Assembly (NCBI RefSeq): GCF_014898055.3
Contig: NW_023601104.1
Location: forward strand, 85,729,106-85,793,105
DNA length: 64,000 nucleotides
Direction of reading: 5' to 3'
From: Talpa occidentalis
Lineage: Eukaryota; Chordata; Mammalia; Eulipotyphla; Talpidae
Shown piece by piece: positions 31,790 through 43,559 of this stretch (position 1 is the first letter of the stretch; each line of letters starts with the position of its first letter). The position numbers and the translations under genes were made by a program. The notes beneath the pieces were generated by a model. The model was given only the letters and a program-made list of their open reading frames with translations, had not been told where the DNA came from and ran no database searches.

Positions 31790-32420
31790 TTGGAATTAAA
31801 GTGTAATCAGACACAAACATTTATCTTCATTTTGCTTGTCAGTCAGCCATCCGACAACCATTTCCATCTCAGGACATTTTCAATTTGGTGATTCAGAAGG
31901 AAAAGTCATTGAATCACACTCCAAAGCTGCTCAATTTACATTTTGCTCCCATTGTTCTTAATGATTTCACTGAAAAGATCTAAACTGTCAGATCATAACA
32001 AAAATGCACAACAATGTAGTCTGAGAATACATTTTCCATTGCTTGGAAAATAAAACCTTTATTTTACATTTGCATTTTCCCCAAGTCTGTTTGCTGTAAA
32101 AATCTGAAGCTAAACACAAACCCAGCCTGTTGCTTCTTCCTGAGAACATTAATTGTCTCCAATCATTGTTAGAGCATCTGTTTCACATTTTGACAAGTGC
32201 ACTTATCTTCTTTTTTCCCTTCATATTCCTCTGGTAAAAAATAATGAATAAATTACAGGGGGATGACAAATGTGTTGATAATCAAGATGAAACACAAATG
32301 AAGTGGAAGAGGCTGTATTTCTTTGCAGAGTTGTAAATTGCTTTTTTTCCTTGTGCATCGACATGCTTGACTTAGAAACTAAAAATATCACCACATGGGA
32401 AAATTAACAGAATTGCTCAA
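31790..32420. other. Repeat-free block, candidate conserved non-coding element
   Basis: No repeat family is recognised across about 630 bp. Composition is balanced and rich in homeodomain-type cores (TTAATTG at 32149-32155, followed by CCAATCATTG) and AT-hook-like tracts, with several separate T and A tracts. This texture is common in conserved developmental enhancers, but only alignment can show that. Confidence 0.25.
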
Positions 32421-34149
32421 ACAGAAATTATTTTTTACCCGATGAAATATATAAACAGATTTTTATACATCATGTATTATATTTGCCTTACAATCTGAAT
32501 AGCTAAGGAAAGAGTATTGGGCTTCTTGTATTACTAAGAGGCTTAGATGAGTGTGAATCGAATGCATCATAGTTGCATTTGAAAATACTTGTTAAATCTC
32601 GAGTGGAGTTTGGAGGTGTCCATTTGAAGAGAGCAAACTTTATTCAATCCTGAAGACATCAGTCTCTCCGAGAAAGAGCTCTACATTGGATATCAGGAGA
32701 CTTTAATTCCATCTGCAATATATTCCCTTAAAATTCTCTACAAAAAATTTTCATTTTCAGCATTACAGGCACTGCAATCATTGTACTCAGGAAACTCATC
32801 AATCAAAAGCAAAGTGTCTAAAGGACTGGCAGGGTTAGAGGTTATCCATGGTGGCCCACTGACGAAGGCCTGCAGAATTATTAATCTTTTTTTTATCATT
32901 ACATGTGATTGCCTTCAGAAAGCCCAGACTCTCTCATATGCAAAAATGCACAGTACACTTTATTTTCCAACACCTAAATACTGTCATCTATCTGGAGTAT
33001 AGAGGAATTTGTTTGTAGAGACCTAAAAGACATGAGCTTGTTGTGTGTGATCCTAAGAGCTTAAATATTCCACATCTATTATTTCTACCTGTGTTCAGAT
33101 TGTAAATATCCTAACCCTTTGCCCTTTCATCACCACCACCACACATCTAAATATGAAACCAGAGAAATGAGTTCAGAACCTACAGCATCGTGGGATAGAT
33201 TCAAACAAGTTCAAACTGGCAGGGAATGCATTTACTATTTAAGAAAAAAATTTAAAATAATATGTATGACAAATCCCAAGGGGGAGGGGGTGATTCTATT
33301 TACACTCTGAAGCATAATGAAGCTGTGATTGTATGCCTTACTTTCTATGGATTCTTACAAATCTTTACAGATACTCTAAAGAAAAACAGATTCTACCATG
33401 TACCTGAAATTTTCATAAATGTACACAAGAACTTGCTTTATGAATGAATTTGAATGAGACTACCAAGATAGCTATAAAAAACATTGCATGCAAACAAGAG
33501 ACCCACTTCACATATGCAAATATGTGTTGAATCTTAGAATTGTTGCCTTGCATAGTAAAACTATATTCCAGGAGATTTGAATTGAGAAGAAAGTTTCTAA
33601 AGTAGCAAATAGGAGTAATTAAGGAATAGAAAATTCCTGTTTCTAGAAAATTGACACATCTCATATGCAGAGAATTGCTATTTCATAAATACATTATGCA
33701 GTTACCACCATCTGGACTATTTCACTTTAACTATTATGATGCAATTAAGTAAAGATTTGGGAAGAAGGAATGGATGTGATATTTGTCCCAAAACATAAAC
33801 TGAATACTATTTTTAAATTTATGTGAAAACTTGTTTTATATTTCCTATTTTTAATATAATGTTACCTTGCAAGTAAAATATTAAAACAACAGGTTGATTC
33901 AAAAGTGAGAAACCTAACTTCTACATATTTCATATTAGATTGCATGAAACTTCCAAACTTCATTCTTTCAAAACTGAATTTGTTGTAAAATAATATATCC
34001 CCCTTATGTGACTCTCTGCTTCTTCATCTAATAATTAAAAACATCATTTCAGTGCTATATGTAAATTTTATTATATCCTATTACTAACATTATAATCAAA
34101 ACAAAAATTCTGTATTCTGATATTTTTAGAAAAACATTTAATCTGATGA
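32421..34149. other. Unique A+T-rich DNA, no gene seen
   Basis: Nothing recognised. The open frames at 32781-33002 and 33119-33447 have no protein-like features; a chance run of His codons comes from a (CAC)n patch at 33130-33142. Confidence 0.4.
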
Positions 34150-34620
34150 TTTTATATGAAACATTGCTTATGAAACCTTTAAAATATCATCAAAGTATTT
34201 CAACAAAATGACAATGTTTATCATTGATCTCATGTACACCATGAGAGCATCTACTGAAAGAGCGTATCGCACAGAAAGTGTAATGGGAAGTAAACTTGAT
34301 CTCACTACTATGGAATGGAAGGAAGGAAGCAGGATTGTGCTGAAAAAGAAGTGGGACTTTGATAGAGTCCCACTGGCTTCACACAAGCTAAAGAGTAAAA
34401 ATGGTCCTTCACACATGTTCAATATTGAACCAAAGTGGCCAGGTAATTTTCATATCTGGCAGATAGAAAATACAGGCTTCTGCCAGAGGTGTGGCCTGGC
34501 TGTCAGCAGTGCTCGGTAGGCCAGGCCATCTCTAATGAGCTGTCAGTTGAAGATGGCTGACCACAGTCCCAGCAGAGGAAGCAATCAGAGGTGAGTGGCA
34601 CTTCTCCATGATTATCACAG
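34150..34620. other. Unique block with two perfect short hairpins
   Basis: GTGGGACT (34351-34358) pairs with AGTCCCAC (34366-34373) across a 7-nt loop. TGGCCTGGC (34492-34500) pairs with GCCAGGCCA (34520-34528) across 19 nt. Overlapping open frames on both strands (103 codons plus, 84 codons minus) resemble no known protein. Confidence 0.45.
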
Positions 34621-34907
34621 TCAGCCTCTTGTGCTGTTCAAATCCACCTTTTCATATATATTTTTTAGGGGGTAGTTTTTTGTTGGGCCTCTTTTACTAA
34701 ATGAAACCTAGGAGAAAATGATGAGTAAGACATGTGACAAGCCCCACAGTCACAAATAGTCTGGTGATCACAATGGAGACTCATCATTTTCCTGTTTCAT
34801 TATCCATTATAGCCTCCCCATTGGTCAGGAGGCAATTTTCTTGCCTCAATGGCTCATTTAGTGATATTATCCAGATTTCTAGTGGCCATCATGTCTTTAT
34901 AAGAGTA

Positions 34908-35283
34908 TGTACTAGTTTTCTCAGGCTTAACATGATAGAGTGGGTGGTTTAAAAAACAGAAATTTATTTTCTCATAATTTGGGAGGTAGGGATGTTCATC
35001 AGGGTGCCATCAGGTCCATGCGGTCTATGTAGTCACTTGGCCTCTTGTTTGGGGGTGGGGAGGAGGGGGGAGAGAGAGAGAGAGACAAAGAGAGAGAGAG
35101 AGAGATCTGGTATATCTCCCTTTTATTAGAAAGACATCAGTCCTGAAAAATCAGCATCCTACCTTATGACTGTACTTAACTTTTATCACCCCCACAAAGA
35201 CCCTAGAAAAATAAAGTCACATTGAGATTTAGGACTTCCATATATGATATTTTAAAGGATACAATTTAACACTTGTGACAGGG
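34908..35283 (-). repeat. MaLR (MLT1/MST-type) LTR, antisense
   Basis: 'GTACTAGTTTTCTCAGGCTTAACATGATAGAGTGGGTGG', 'CAGAAATTTATTTTCTCATAATTTGGGAGG', 'AGGGTGCCATCAGG', 'AGACATCAGTC', 'GACCCTAGAAAAATAAAGTCACATTGAGATTTAGGACTTCC' follow the antisense of an MLT1/MST LTR in order. A GA microsatellite has expanded inside it. Confidence 0.8.
35071..35105. repeat. (GA)n microsatellite
   Basis: GA units interrupted once by GACAAA, inside the MaLR copy and preceded by a G-rich tract. Confidence 0.95.
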
Positions 35284-36066
35284 TTTGCTACTCAGTGGGA
35301 ACATTTACCATGAAAATTAGCCAAAACAATAACAACATCCCTGGTGAATCATTTAAATATTCAACATGACCCTCCCTATCTTCACTGTATAACAGCCAGT
35401 CTACTTTCTTTTCTTTTAGTAATGCCTTCAAGATGGTGAAGTCTCTTCTTGTCTGGCTGTTCTCAAACACAAAGAGCCCACAATGTCCTACTAGAGATCA
35501 AAACTATGATGCAATGACACTCATGACTTGTCCTCTAGCATGTGTTCCCTACTGGGGACCAAAACTTCCAACCCTACTCAATCCCGAGCTGCAGGCACAA
35601 GAAACACTCAGGCCTAAGTGGAACATTGGAAGTAATAGTGGTAGGTGCATATGAGTTTCTTGAATCTAAGTATTCTTCCCAATCGGGGCAAAGTAGCATA
35701 ATAAAGCTCTTTGATTCGAGGTCCACATTGGTTTTTAGAGGATGGTGTCCTTATCCCTGAAAAGCATTTACTCTAAAATTTGGAACTTTGACTCTGCATT
35801 CAGCAGATCATTCCAAATCTCCTCTTCATGGGGCTCTCCTTGGAACTGCAGTATAAGATATGGCCAGTTGATAAAATAGTTATAGGTCCTTTTGTGAATT
35901 AATCTTCCTTTGAAGTTGACTCCTTTGTATGCTGTGATGTTACCAGCAGTTCAAACACACCATAAGTCTTTGGAGGTGGTGCTGACTGAGACCCTGCTTA
36001 CTCTCAGAATATGCAGTTCCCCATTAGGTGACTAGTTCATCTTCTCAAGCAGTGGTACCATATTGG
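35284..36066. other. Unique DNA, no gene seen
   Basis: Nothing recognised. Open frames at 35433-35654 and 35542-35760 are chance frames. Confidence 0.4.
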
Positions 36067-36079
36067 AAAACCTTACTGG

Positions 36080-36329
36080 GGGCCTCCCCTGGTGGCACAG
36101 GCAGTTGAGTGCAGCTCTGTGAAGCTATCCTCAGCCTCTGCAGCACCAGTTCAATCCCGGCCGGCCGGCGAGGGTCCCACCCACTGCTCCCCTCAGCAGT
36201 GTATTTCATCAGTCTGCCTGTTCTGTTCCTGCTCTGTCTTTGGTGAATCCTCTCACTCTCCCACACATCTGGCCTGTACCCCAGTTTTCTTGTATGGATA
36301 AATAAATCTTTAAAAAAAGGAAGAAAAAA
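36080..36329 (+). repeat. tRNA-derived SINE type B with core deletion
   Basis: Starts GGGCCTCCCCTGGTGGCACAG and ends AATAAATCTTT plus A-rich tail. About 28 bp of the body is missing between GAGGGTCCCAC and CCACTGCTCCCCTCAGCAG, so the usual ACCTCTCCTG motif is absent. The 13-bp duplication AAAA(C/A)CTTACTGG lies at 36067-36079 and 36330-36342, one mismatch. Confidence 0.93.
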
Positions 36330-36589
36330 AAAAACTTACTGGAAGGTTGAAAACTTAGCAGTGTTAATATTCTCTATAGGTGATTTAAATATATATTTCT
36401 TAAATTATGAAATCAACAAAAACCTAAATAGTTAATGAGAATTTTTTCCACTTCCTTTCCTGTCTTTTCTGTGTAACTTCTGAATGAATAAATCCTTGTA
36501 TACCAGACTCAATACACGGCAATAGCAGTCACAATAATTGTTTGACAAATAAATGGATGATAAATAATAATGTTGAATGGTAGAATTTG

Positions 36590-36950
36590 GATCACACATT
36601 TAACCAATGCTTACTGAGCATGTTATACACACAATTGGAATACAGAAATTAAATAAGACAAGTCCCTAGCTTAGATATACAAACAATCTAGTAACAATAC
36701 AGGTGTGTAAAAACAGAATATAATGTTAAAATTAACAGAAAAGATTTGCTATAAGTGGAAAGTATTATTAAAGCTCAGCAGTTCTAGTGCTTAACTTGCT
36801 TAATGGGTCCAAGAAAGGTTTGCTTACACAGTAGATTTTATTTAATTAGTATCTAGAACAGAAAGAGAGAGTTTGGTCCATTATTGTCAGTAAGAAAAAG
36901 AAACCAACACAAATGGAGGATGGAAGGGAATAACAAGTGTAGGTTAGATG
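36590..36950 (+). repeat. Ancient interspersed repeat, family unresolved
   Basis: 'CCAATGCTTACTGAGCATGTTATACACAC', 'ATACAGAAATTAAATAAGACAAGTCCC', 'GAGAGAGTTTGG' resemble the family seen at 16750-17050. Divergence is high. Confidence 0.45.
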
Positions 36951-36980
36951 GGTAAGCCTCTGAAATAAAAACCTGCTTCA

Positions 36981-37246
36981 GGGCCTCCCCTGGTGGCGCA
37001 GGTGATTAAGCACAGCACTGTGAAGCTGTTTGCAGCCACTGCAGTGCAGTTTTGATCCCTGCTAGCCGGAGATACCCACGTGGTGCAGCAGACCTCTCCT
37101 GTCTCCTGCTCCCCTCAGCAGTGTATGTCAGTCACTCTGCTTGTTCTGTTCCTGCTCTGTCTCTGGTGAATCCTCTCACCCTCCCACACATCTGGTTCTT
37201 GTATGCATGAATAAATAAATCTTAAAATAAATTAAAATTAAAAAAA
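36981..37246 (+). repeat. tRNA-derived SINE type B
   Basis: Starts GGGCCTCCCCTGGTGGCGCAG, with the diagnostic GCACAGCACTGTGAAGC. The body hairpin CTGCTCCCCTCAGCAG is intact. The 14-bp duplication AAAAACCTG(C/T)TTCA-like lies at 36967-36980 and 37247-37260 with one mismatch. Confidence 0.94.
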
Positions 37247-37284
37247 AAAAACCTGTTTCAATGTGAGCTCAGGTTCTGATTTTT

Positions 37285-37370
37285 TTTGTTCATTTAGTTC
37301 ACTGTTGTATCCCAAGCAATTAAAAAATTCCTGGCCCCTCATATACAGTAAATATTTACACAATGAAAAG
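37285..37370 (+). repeat. L2 3' end fragment
   Basis: 'TTGTTCATTTAGTTCACTGTTGTATCCCAAG' then 'CCTGGCCCCTCATATACAGTAAATATTTACA' matches the L2 terminus (TTCACTGCTGTATCCCCAG ... CTGGCACATAGTAGG ... AATAAATATTTG). Confidence 0.6.
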
Positions 37371-37429
37371 TTCCTTCCAGGTAAGGGCTCCCTAACAGTA
37401 GCCCTGCGAGACACTAATACCAACAGTCT

Positions 37430-37820
37430 TACCTACTGAAACTGTGTATAGGCCAACTGCTATAATAATGAGCTCCAAAACTACAGCAACTTAAAGCAGA
37501 AATTGTTTCCTTTTATAAAACAGCCCATAAGTTTGCAGTTCTATGGTGGAGCAATGGTAGAGCATGCTCAAGATGAAGATTCTTACTCTGGTTCAAAACA
37601 GCTGCATCATCATCTTCATTTCCCAGCAAGTGAAGGAAGAAAGAGTGGACAGAGCAAGCACTGCTTCCCTACAGTATATGATGCAAACATTGCCCATCAC
37701 ACCACATCACTTTGTGGGCCAGGTTCACTGGCCACAACTTAGTTTCATGGCTTCACTGAGACAGGGAAGACGGGGCAATGTGGTATGTTGTTAGGTGGTC
37801 ATAATCCCAGCTAAAACTTC
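37430..37820. repeat. Ancient interspersed repeat, family unresolved
   Basis: 'AACTACAGCAACTTAAAGCAGAAATTGTTTCC', 'CATTTCCCAGCAAGTGAAGGAAG', 'CACTTTGTGGGCCAGGTTCACTGGCCACAACTTAG', 'GGCAATGTGGTATGTTGTTAGGTGGTCAT' recall a widespread old mammalian repeat (CAGAACTTAGTCACATGGCC ... GGGAAATGTAGT). I do not name it. Confidence 0.5.
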
Positions 37821-38049
37821 TTGGGAGTGGCACTATTACCAAAATTGAGAAGGAAGACTACTGGGGGGAAACTATCAAACTCTGAAATTCAAGGGAGTCT
37901 TATGCATATTTACATATTTTATTCAGAGGCTTCATTTACCTGGCTTTGCAACTTCCTCACTAGTATCTTCTTCTCAGCCTCCTTCAATGTATGCTCCTTT
38001 ACATTTAAATGTTGGAGTTCCCAAGAACAGGTTATAGCCTTCCATTCTT

Positions 38050-38286
38050 TTTTTTTAAAAGATTTATTTTATTTATACAAACAAGAACTGGGGTATAGGC
38101 CAGAGGTGTAGGGGGAGGTGAGAGGATTCACCAGAGACAGAGTGGGGAGCAGAACCTGCTAAGGGGAGCAGCGGGCAAGACAGGAGAGGTCTGCTGCACC
38201 ATGTGGGTTAGCTCCCTGACTGGGGATCGAACTCAGCGGATTGCTTCACAGTGCTGCATCTTAATCCCCTGCATCACCAGGGAGGC
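38050..38286 (-). repeat. tRNA-derived SINE type B, internal deletion
   Basis: Minus-strand copy from TTTTTTTAAAAGATTTATTTTATTTATAC to CACCAGGGAGGC. About 25 bp is missing just before the hairpin (GCAGAACCTGCTAAGGGGAGCAGC). The 9-bp duplication TCCATTCTT lies at 38041-38049 and 38287-38295. Confidence 0.92.
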
Positions 38287-38295
38287 TCCATTCTT

Positions 38296-38736
38296 CACAT
38301 CAGTACATACTCTATGTTGATGTAAACTCTATGTTGACATCAGCATCTACTCTATGTAGAAAATTGCCATAGCTTCAGTCTCATGTATTACTTTCAGATA
38401 TACATTACCATATACATGTGCTCTATGCAGGAATCAGTCTATTTGTTCCTTGGACTGATCTCTGTATCTCCAGCTACCAACTCAACACCTCCAGTTGGAT
38501 GTCTAATAAGTATAATTTTATGTTGCTTCATGACATGTTGATCAATGATGAACCACATATACAGAGGTGGTCCCAAGACATTCTATCATGTAGCCTAAGT
38601 AAGTGTTTTAAGGGCTTTGGTTCTTGTCTATTTATCAAGCAGTATATAAATAGTTCCAAATAGTTCCAACTTTATAGACTGGCAACTTGAAATATACACC
38701 CCTGAATCAGCCCAATCTGTGAAATCCATGAGAATT
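38296..38736. other. Unique DNA, short duplicated motif
   Basis: 'ACTCTATGT' occurs three times within 38309-38358 (GACATCAGCATCTACTC-like units). Nothing else recognised. Confidence 0.4.
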
Positions 38737-39332
38737 TGTTTTAAGACAGGGAGAGGGGCAGCCCAAACCCCGCAAACCTGCCTATTCTAAATGGGTTCTG
38801 CCATCCGCCGCATCAACACAAAACATACGAGACTTTAATGGGAAGGAACTTTAATAAAACTAGGAAATAATAAAGGTAAGGCAAAGAGTCTAGTTTCTAA
38901 ATGAAGCACCCAAAGTTACCCATCCCCTCGTGGGTAAAACTCCATCCAAATGGGATTGGCCCAGAGCAAGGCCCCAAAGCCTGCCACAAGTCTAAAGCAT
39001 CTTCCAGTGGGGACCCACAGAAAAGGGTCAGAAACTACCAGACAAGCCCAGAAGGAAAAGAGCAAAATCAACATCAAGATAAAAGCTGCCATTGTCACCT
39101 CCCCATGGGTCTCACCCACATCTGTGTCACCCAGTCCACGACCAAAAGACAAGCGCAGTTTCTTTAAGTGTCTCTAGGCTCCATGCGCCTCCTCCAGGTC
39201 TCCTGGCTCCATCCTGCTCCTTCCTTCCTCAGTCTCCTCTGCAGCTTCTTCTCTCCCTACTCTGCTCCACCCTCCCTTGGGTGGGGCAGGAAACCTGGAA
39301 CTTTCCCCTTTCCTGGGGACCACCCTGTTACA
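38737..39332 (-). mobile_element. Solo LTR-like element, ERV1-type appearance
   Basis: On the minus strand the 596-bp segment begins TGTAACAGGGTGGTCCCCAG and ends CTCTCCCTGTCTTAAAACA, giving TG...CA ends. Two ATTAAA signals (about 38834-38858) lie in the expected R region. Composition is GC-richer than its surroundings and CpGs remain (GATGCGGCGGATGG, complement of 38803-38816). No gag/pol/env adjoins it, so it would be a solo LTR. No target-site duplication was found. Open frames of 75-132 codons at 38901-39566 are chance frames within it. Confidence 0.55.
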
Positions 39333-39399
39333 GACCTATTTTCTCTCTCCCTTTTCAATGTAATGTCTACCCATTCCATTCCTTGTCCCACTAACAGTA

Positions 39400-39740
39400 C
39401 TTTTTTCCCATCTCTTGAATATACGAAGCTTCTTACAATAGAAGACCTTCCATTGGCTGTTCCCCCAGCCTCAAATACACTTTCCTCCTGTCTTCATTTG
39501 ACTGCTTTCTGTTCATTCACTCCTTCAATCAAATGTACCCTCTTCAGGGATCACATCTCAGACTGACTCATTGTAAGGTCTCTATGCCAATTTGTCCTCT
39601 TTCATGCTCTTGAAGCATGTCTCAGCATCTTATATCCTTTCTATTTTTGTTCTGATGAGAAGCTAATGATTTAATCTTCCTCTTCTAGAAGGCATGCTAT
39701 TTAATGACTGTCTCCCTCAATGCTTTACCATATGAATATC
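39400..39740 (+). repeat. L2 fragment
   Basis: 'CTTTCTGTTCATTCACTCCTTCAATCAAATGTACCCTCTTCAGGGATCAC', then 'TCATGCTCTTGAAGC' and 'GAAGGCATGCTATTTAATGACTGTC' follow L2 order (CTCAAATGTCACCTTCTCAGAGAGG ... TGTCTGTC). Confidence 0.55.
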
Positions 39741-40034
39741 TTCCACTAAGTTAATTTCCAAAATCAGAATATTTGGTGGCACATATTAATCAGGGATAAA
39801 TGTCTGAATTAATAGATGCTGACATCAAAGCACCTCCTTATCTTCTAGCACACACACTGCTTTTATGTCTCACTCCCCATCTCATTTCTTCCCTTTTCTT
39901 GATCTTATCCACCAGTTTCTTAAGACCTACATTGAAAATGAATTATTCCTTGACTAATTAGAGCAGGTGACACCATCCACCACATTCTGTCCTCAACTTA
40001 AAATATTAGCTCTCTTTAATCGTTTATTATTTAA

Positions 40035-40145
40035 GAAACCTTGATTGACCTTCACTTGGAGCCAACACTTGTCAAGATGCTATAGATACAGAAATGATTG
40101 AAGAAGCAGTTCTTGCCTACAAGGAGCTCAAAGTGCAGGTCAAGT
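40035..40145 (+). repeat. Ancient interspersed repeat fragment
   Basis: 'GATGCTATAGATACAGAAATGATTGAAGAAGCAGTTCTTGCCTACAAGGAGCTCAAAGTGCAGG' matches the same old family as 16750-17050 (GGGGATACAGAAGTGAATAAGACAGAC ... CCCTCAAGGAGCTCACAGTC). Confidence 0.6.
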
Positions 40146-43009
40146 TAGTTCCCTGCCCAATTATGTATGGGGTACTCGGTGTGCCATGCAGAATGGCAAG
40201 GAGTAATACTCTTCTCCAAACTTCTCCTTGAATTGGACTGGATTATATATGAAAACTTGAAAACTGATAGGTGTTTTCTGACAACGTTTCAAAGATAAAA
40301 AATCCAATGAAATGAACTGAAACTTTACAGTTTCAAGGGTTGATGATTTAAACTCCTGTGAAGGTGTTCCTTTTTATATTCAGTTTTGTGAGAAGAGCTT
40401 ATTGTAGTGATTTGGAATTTTCCTCTTAATATAGTTCTACCTCTTTCTTCTACCATAAATATATTTACTGATCTCTTGTTACCACCATCAAATCCACAGC
40501 ATTATTTGAAAGACATATGTCCTTTAAAATTATTGCAAAGACAGAGAATAAAAATGAACTCAATCCTCCTGACTCTAATTTTCTCTTCAAGATCAGAGTT
40601 CTGTGGTGAGGCGATGAGAGCTCTGTGCTTGAGGGGAAATGGGTATCTAAGAATTGGGCCCTCTAGAACCATCTGCTCTGATAATTTATCTCTCTGCCCT
40701 CTCAGAGTTATATCCCTTTTGCCCTGTCACTTCCTCCCTGTATGAAACTCATTTTATATGTCCTTGTAGATTTTCACATGATCACAACCTCTTGCAAATT
40801 TCAAATATCCCAATTAGATAAAACATCAAAATAGTGTGGAAATGCTTGTCATAAATTATATTGGGGGACAAAACACCTGTTTGATGTGAGGTTATTTTGG
40901 TTCCATCAAAATTTCAAATTACCACTTTTTAGTATAGCTTGTTACTTATCGATCTATTTTGGTTCTCCTTTCAAGTGAATGTAATGCAACTGAAAGGTGC
41001 CAAATTATCAACACTGACTTAAATTCTTTATTTAGGTCATAGAATAGATACAGCATCAGTGGCAATAGGAAAGTATATTAGTGATGCTTGAAAAAATATT
41101 ATTGGCTAGAGGTCCCTATAAACAGAGCAGAAAGATGAGAAAAAGGGAGAGTGATATATATTAAATATGTATGTGTGTGCATGTGTATAAGGAACATCAT
41201 GTAACTTCATGTTTGCAAACAGCAACTAACACTTCCTCTTTCTATAAAGGTGATTTTGTCAAGGTTTTGACAAATTTCTCAGTAACAGGAAGGTACAATA
41301 ATTTTCTAAAGTGGTACTTAAAATTTAACTCAGACTAGGTAAAGGATGTTCTTCCTTTGTTAAATTTTCTTTGGACAGATAATTCATATTCAAATCATGT
41401 TGACCAAATTTATGTCCCTCTTTTCTGAAAACTTTCCTAAGAGTTCCAAATAAAGGGAATGAGTAAATGTGAAATGTCTGTGACAAAGAACATAGTTCCT
41501 GCAGCCCTACAAAAACAGCAAGACTAGCATGGTTAGTACCAACCCACACGTGGGTAAGTCTAGGTTCTAGACTTAACTGTTGCTAAGAAGAGTTTCTCTG
41601 GCATGTTGGGTTGGTGAATAGCAGTGTTTCAGTCCACCATTCATGCCTTCACTGCTGTGACACTTTTAAATGAACTGACTCGTTTAAAAGATACCAATTA
41701 TATTTTCAACAATTGTGCCGATGATGGAAATCACAGAAAAGTGTCATGCCCAGGAGTTCAGCTGACATTCTCAGAAATGATTTCAACGATGACACACAAA
41801 TGATTCTTTTAGTAGAAGTTTTCCTAACTCTGCCAGGTTCCTGAAATGTAGTAGAATTTTAGTAGAAGATTAGGAGAGGTTTAATCAGGTTGAATTATGT
41901 CTGAGTCTGAAATCTTGCTCCTGGGAATGAGGCTAGGCATTGGGCCAGCCTGCTGAAAGTGGGAGTAGTGAGTATTTTCTCATACCTACTTCTACTCTAG
42001 CTCAGGTCACAAATAGCTCTCATTGAACAGACAACAGGCTTTAGTCTCCTGACATGTTTCACCTTTCCCTTCTCTAAAACCTTTTTCATACACTGCATCC
42101 AACTGCATCCATACTGAACATTAATCTTCCACAAATATCAGTCTAGCATGTTACTTCCTGAAATAAAATTCTTCGGTGTTCCCACTCTACCTTTGCACTG
42201 GGATGATCTCCAAGCCAACATCAGACATTTCAAGGTATTATACGATTTCTACAGCATGCTTCTGTCTTGCAAGGTCATCTTGATCATTTACAATTCCTGT
42301 ATGTTAGAGGGAGGCATGTATTGATAGGTTCCAATATTTAGAGATAAGTATAGTCTAATATAGATTGTAGGTATTTTGTTAAGTTTTGTATTGTAATGAA
42401 CAAAAACACCGAAACAAACTTTCTCACATCATCAAATATTAATGAGCAGGCACAAAAAATGCTCATTCAGTCTTTCTGAAAGGGTAGATGAATTCTCTGC
42501 TTTCAAGAAGTTTATGTGAGTGATTCATTGAGGCAAATATAACAAGCAGCAAAATTCAGATAACTGCCTATTCAGCTGTATACAAAATCCTTCCTCATTC
42601 AAGTAAGCCATCCTAACATTCTCTTCATCAATCTGCAGGTTCTGTAAGTTGTAAAGTCTTGGTAGTTTTACCTTGAACTCAAGCAGAGTCATGGTAGCTA
42701 TACAATATCTTGAACATCACTAATCTCACCCATGAAAAATTATTTCTGTCATCTGTTATGCTAATTAACAAACCTTTTAGTACTGATCAGAAATAAAGCT
42801 AATTGAAACATATAATAACTGCCTTTGGAGGGCGACTTCTGATTAAAATTTTTCAAATGTATTCTCCTGATTAAGCTACTTCAAATGTTAACTACTTTCT
42901 TGCCACTAACCCAAAGATTAGAATTCAAGCACAAACATATATCACACTTTCTACAGTTAATATAAGAAATGAATGAGAAATTCTTCTTTCTAATGACATT
43001 TTAGCCAAT
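40146..43009. other. Long unique stretch, no gene seen
   Basis: No repeat or exon recognised with confidence over 2.9 kb. The 112-codon frame 40407-40745 and the 74-codon frame 41325-41549 (minus) have no domain-like features. An alternating TATA/TGTG tract lies at 41155-41195. Confidence 0.35.
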
Positions 43010-43200
43010 CAGAATTCTTACTCCCCTGAATATATTGTTATTTCTGGGCCTTTATATATGTTACCTTTGCCTGAGTTTGGCCTACACTTGCCCATATTTC
43101 TCCCTAGACAACTGATTTCCATTCTTTCCATTTGCTCTTCCAGGAAGCTTATTTTAATCTCCTAAATTTGGATTGAGCACCAATCCTACTTGATCCCCTT
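43010..43200 (+). repeat. L2 fragment
   Basis: 'GCCTTTATATATGTTACCTTTGCCTGAGTTTGG', 'ATTCTTTCCATTTGCTCTTCCAGG' and 'CTAAATTTGGATTGAGCACC' follow the L2 pattern of 'GTGCCCTCTGCCTGGAATGCTCTTCC'. Confidence 0.45.
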
Positions 43201-43559
43201 AGCAGCCTGGGCATCATCATGATATGATTTGCTGCATTTTATTTCAGTATAATGCTCTTGTTTCCTTAATGGCATGCTGTGAATGTTTCTCTGCACCTTT
43301 AGGATGGGCAAATAATTTGCTCTGGTTTATTCCAAGATTGCTTGACCCTAAGTTTCCGGGTAATAGGATGAAATCTATAAAAAAAAATCATACTTTTAAT
43401 GTATCTTTATTTTATTGCAGTGTACTTCAGTTTAGTTCCTTTTCACCCAGTCAACAAGGCATGGATCTTACTTATTCCCAATCTCAACCCCCAGTGTTCT
43501 CCATTTCTACTGATTCATCTAGTATGATATTCCTTTAGCTCAAAGAACTTCTTTTAATT

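Noticed and set aside
39168..39566. 132-codon Ser/Pro/Leu-rich open frame
   Set aside because: It starts in an LTR-like element and runs into L2-like sequence; low complexity and no splice or domain evidence.
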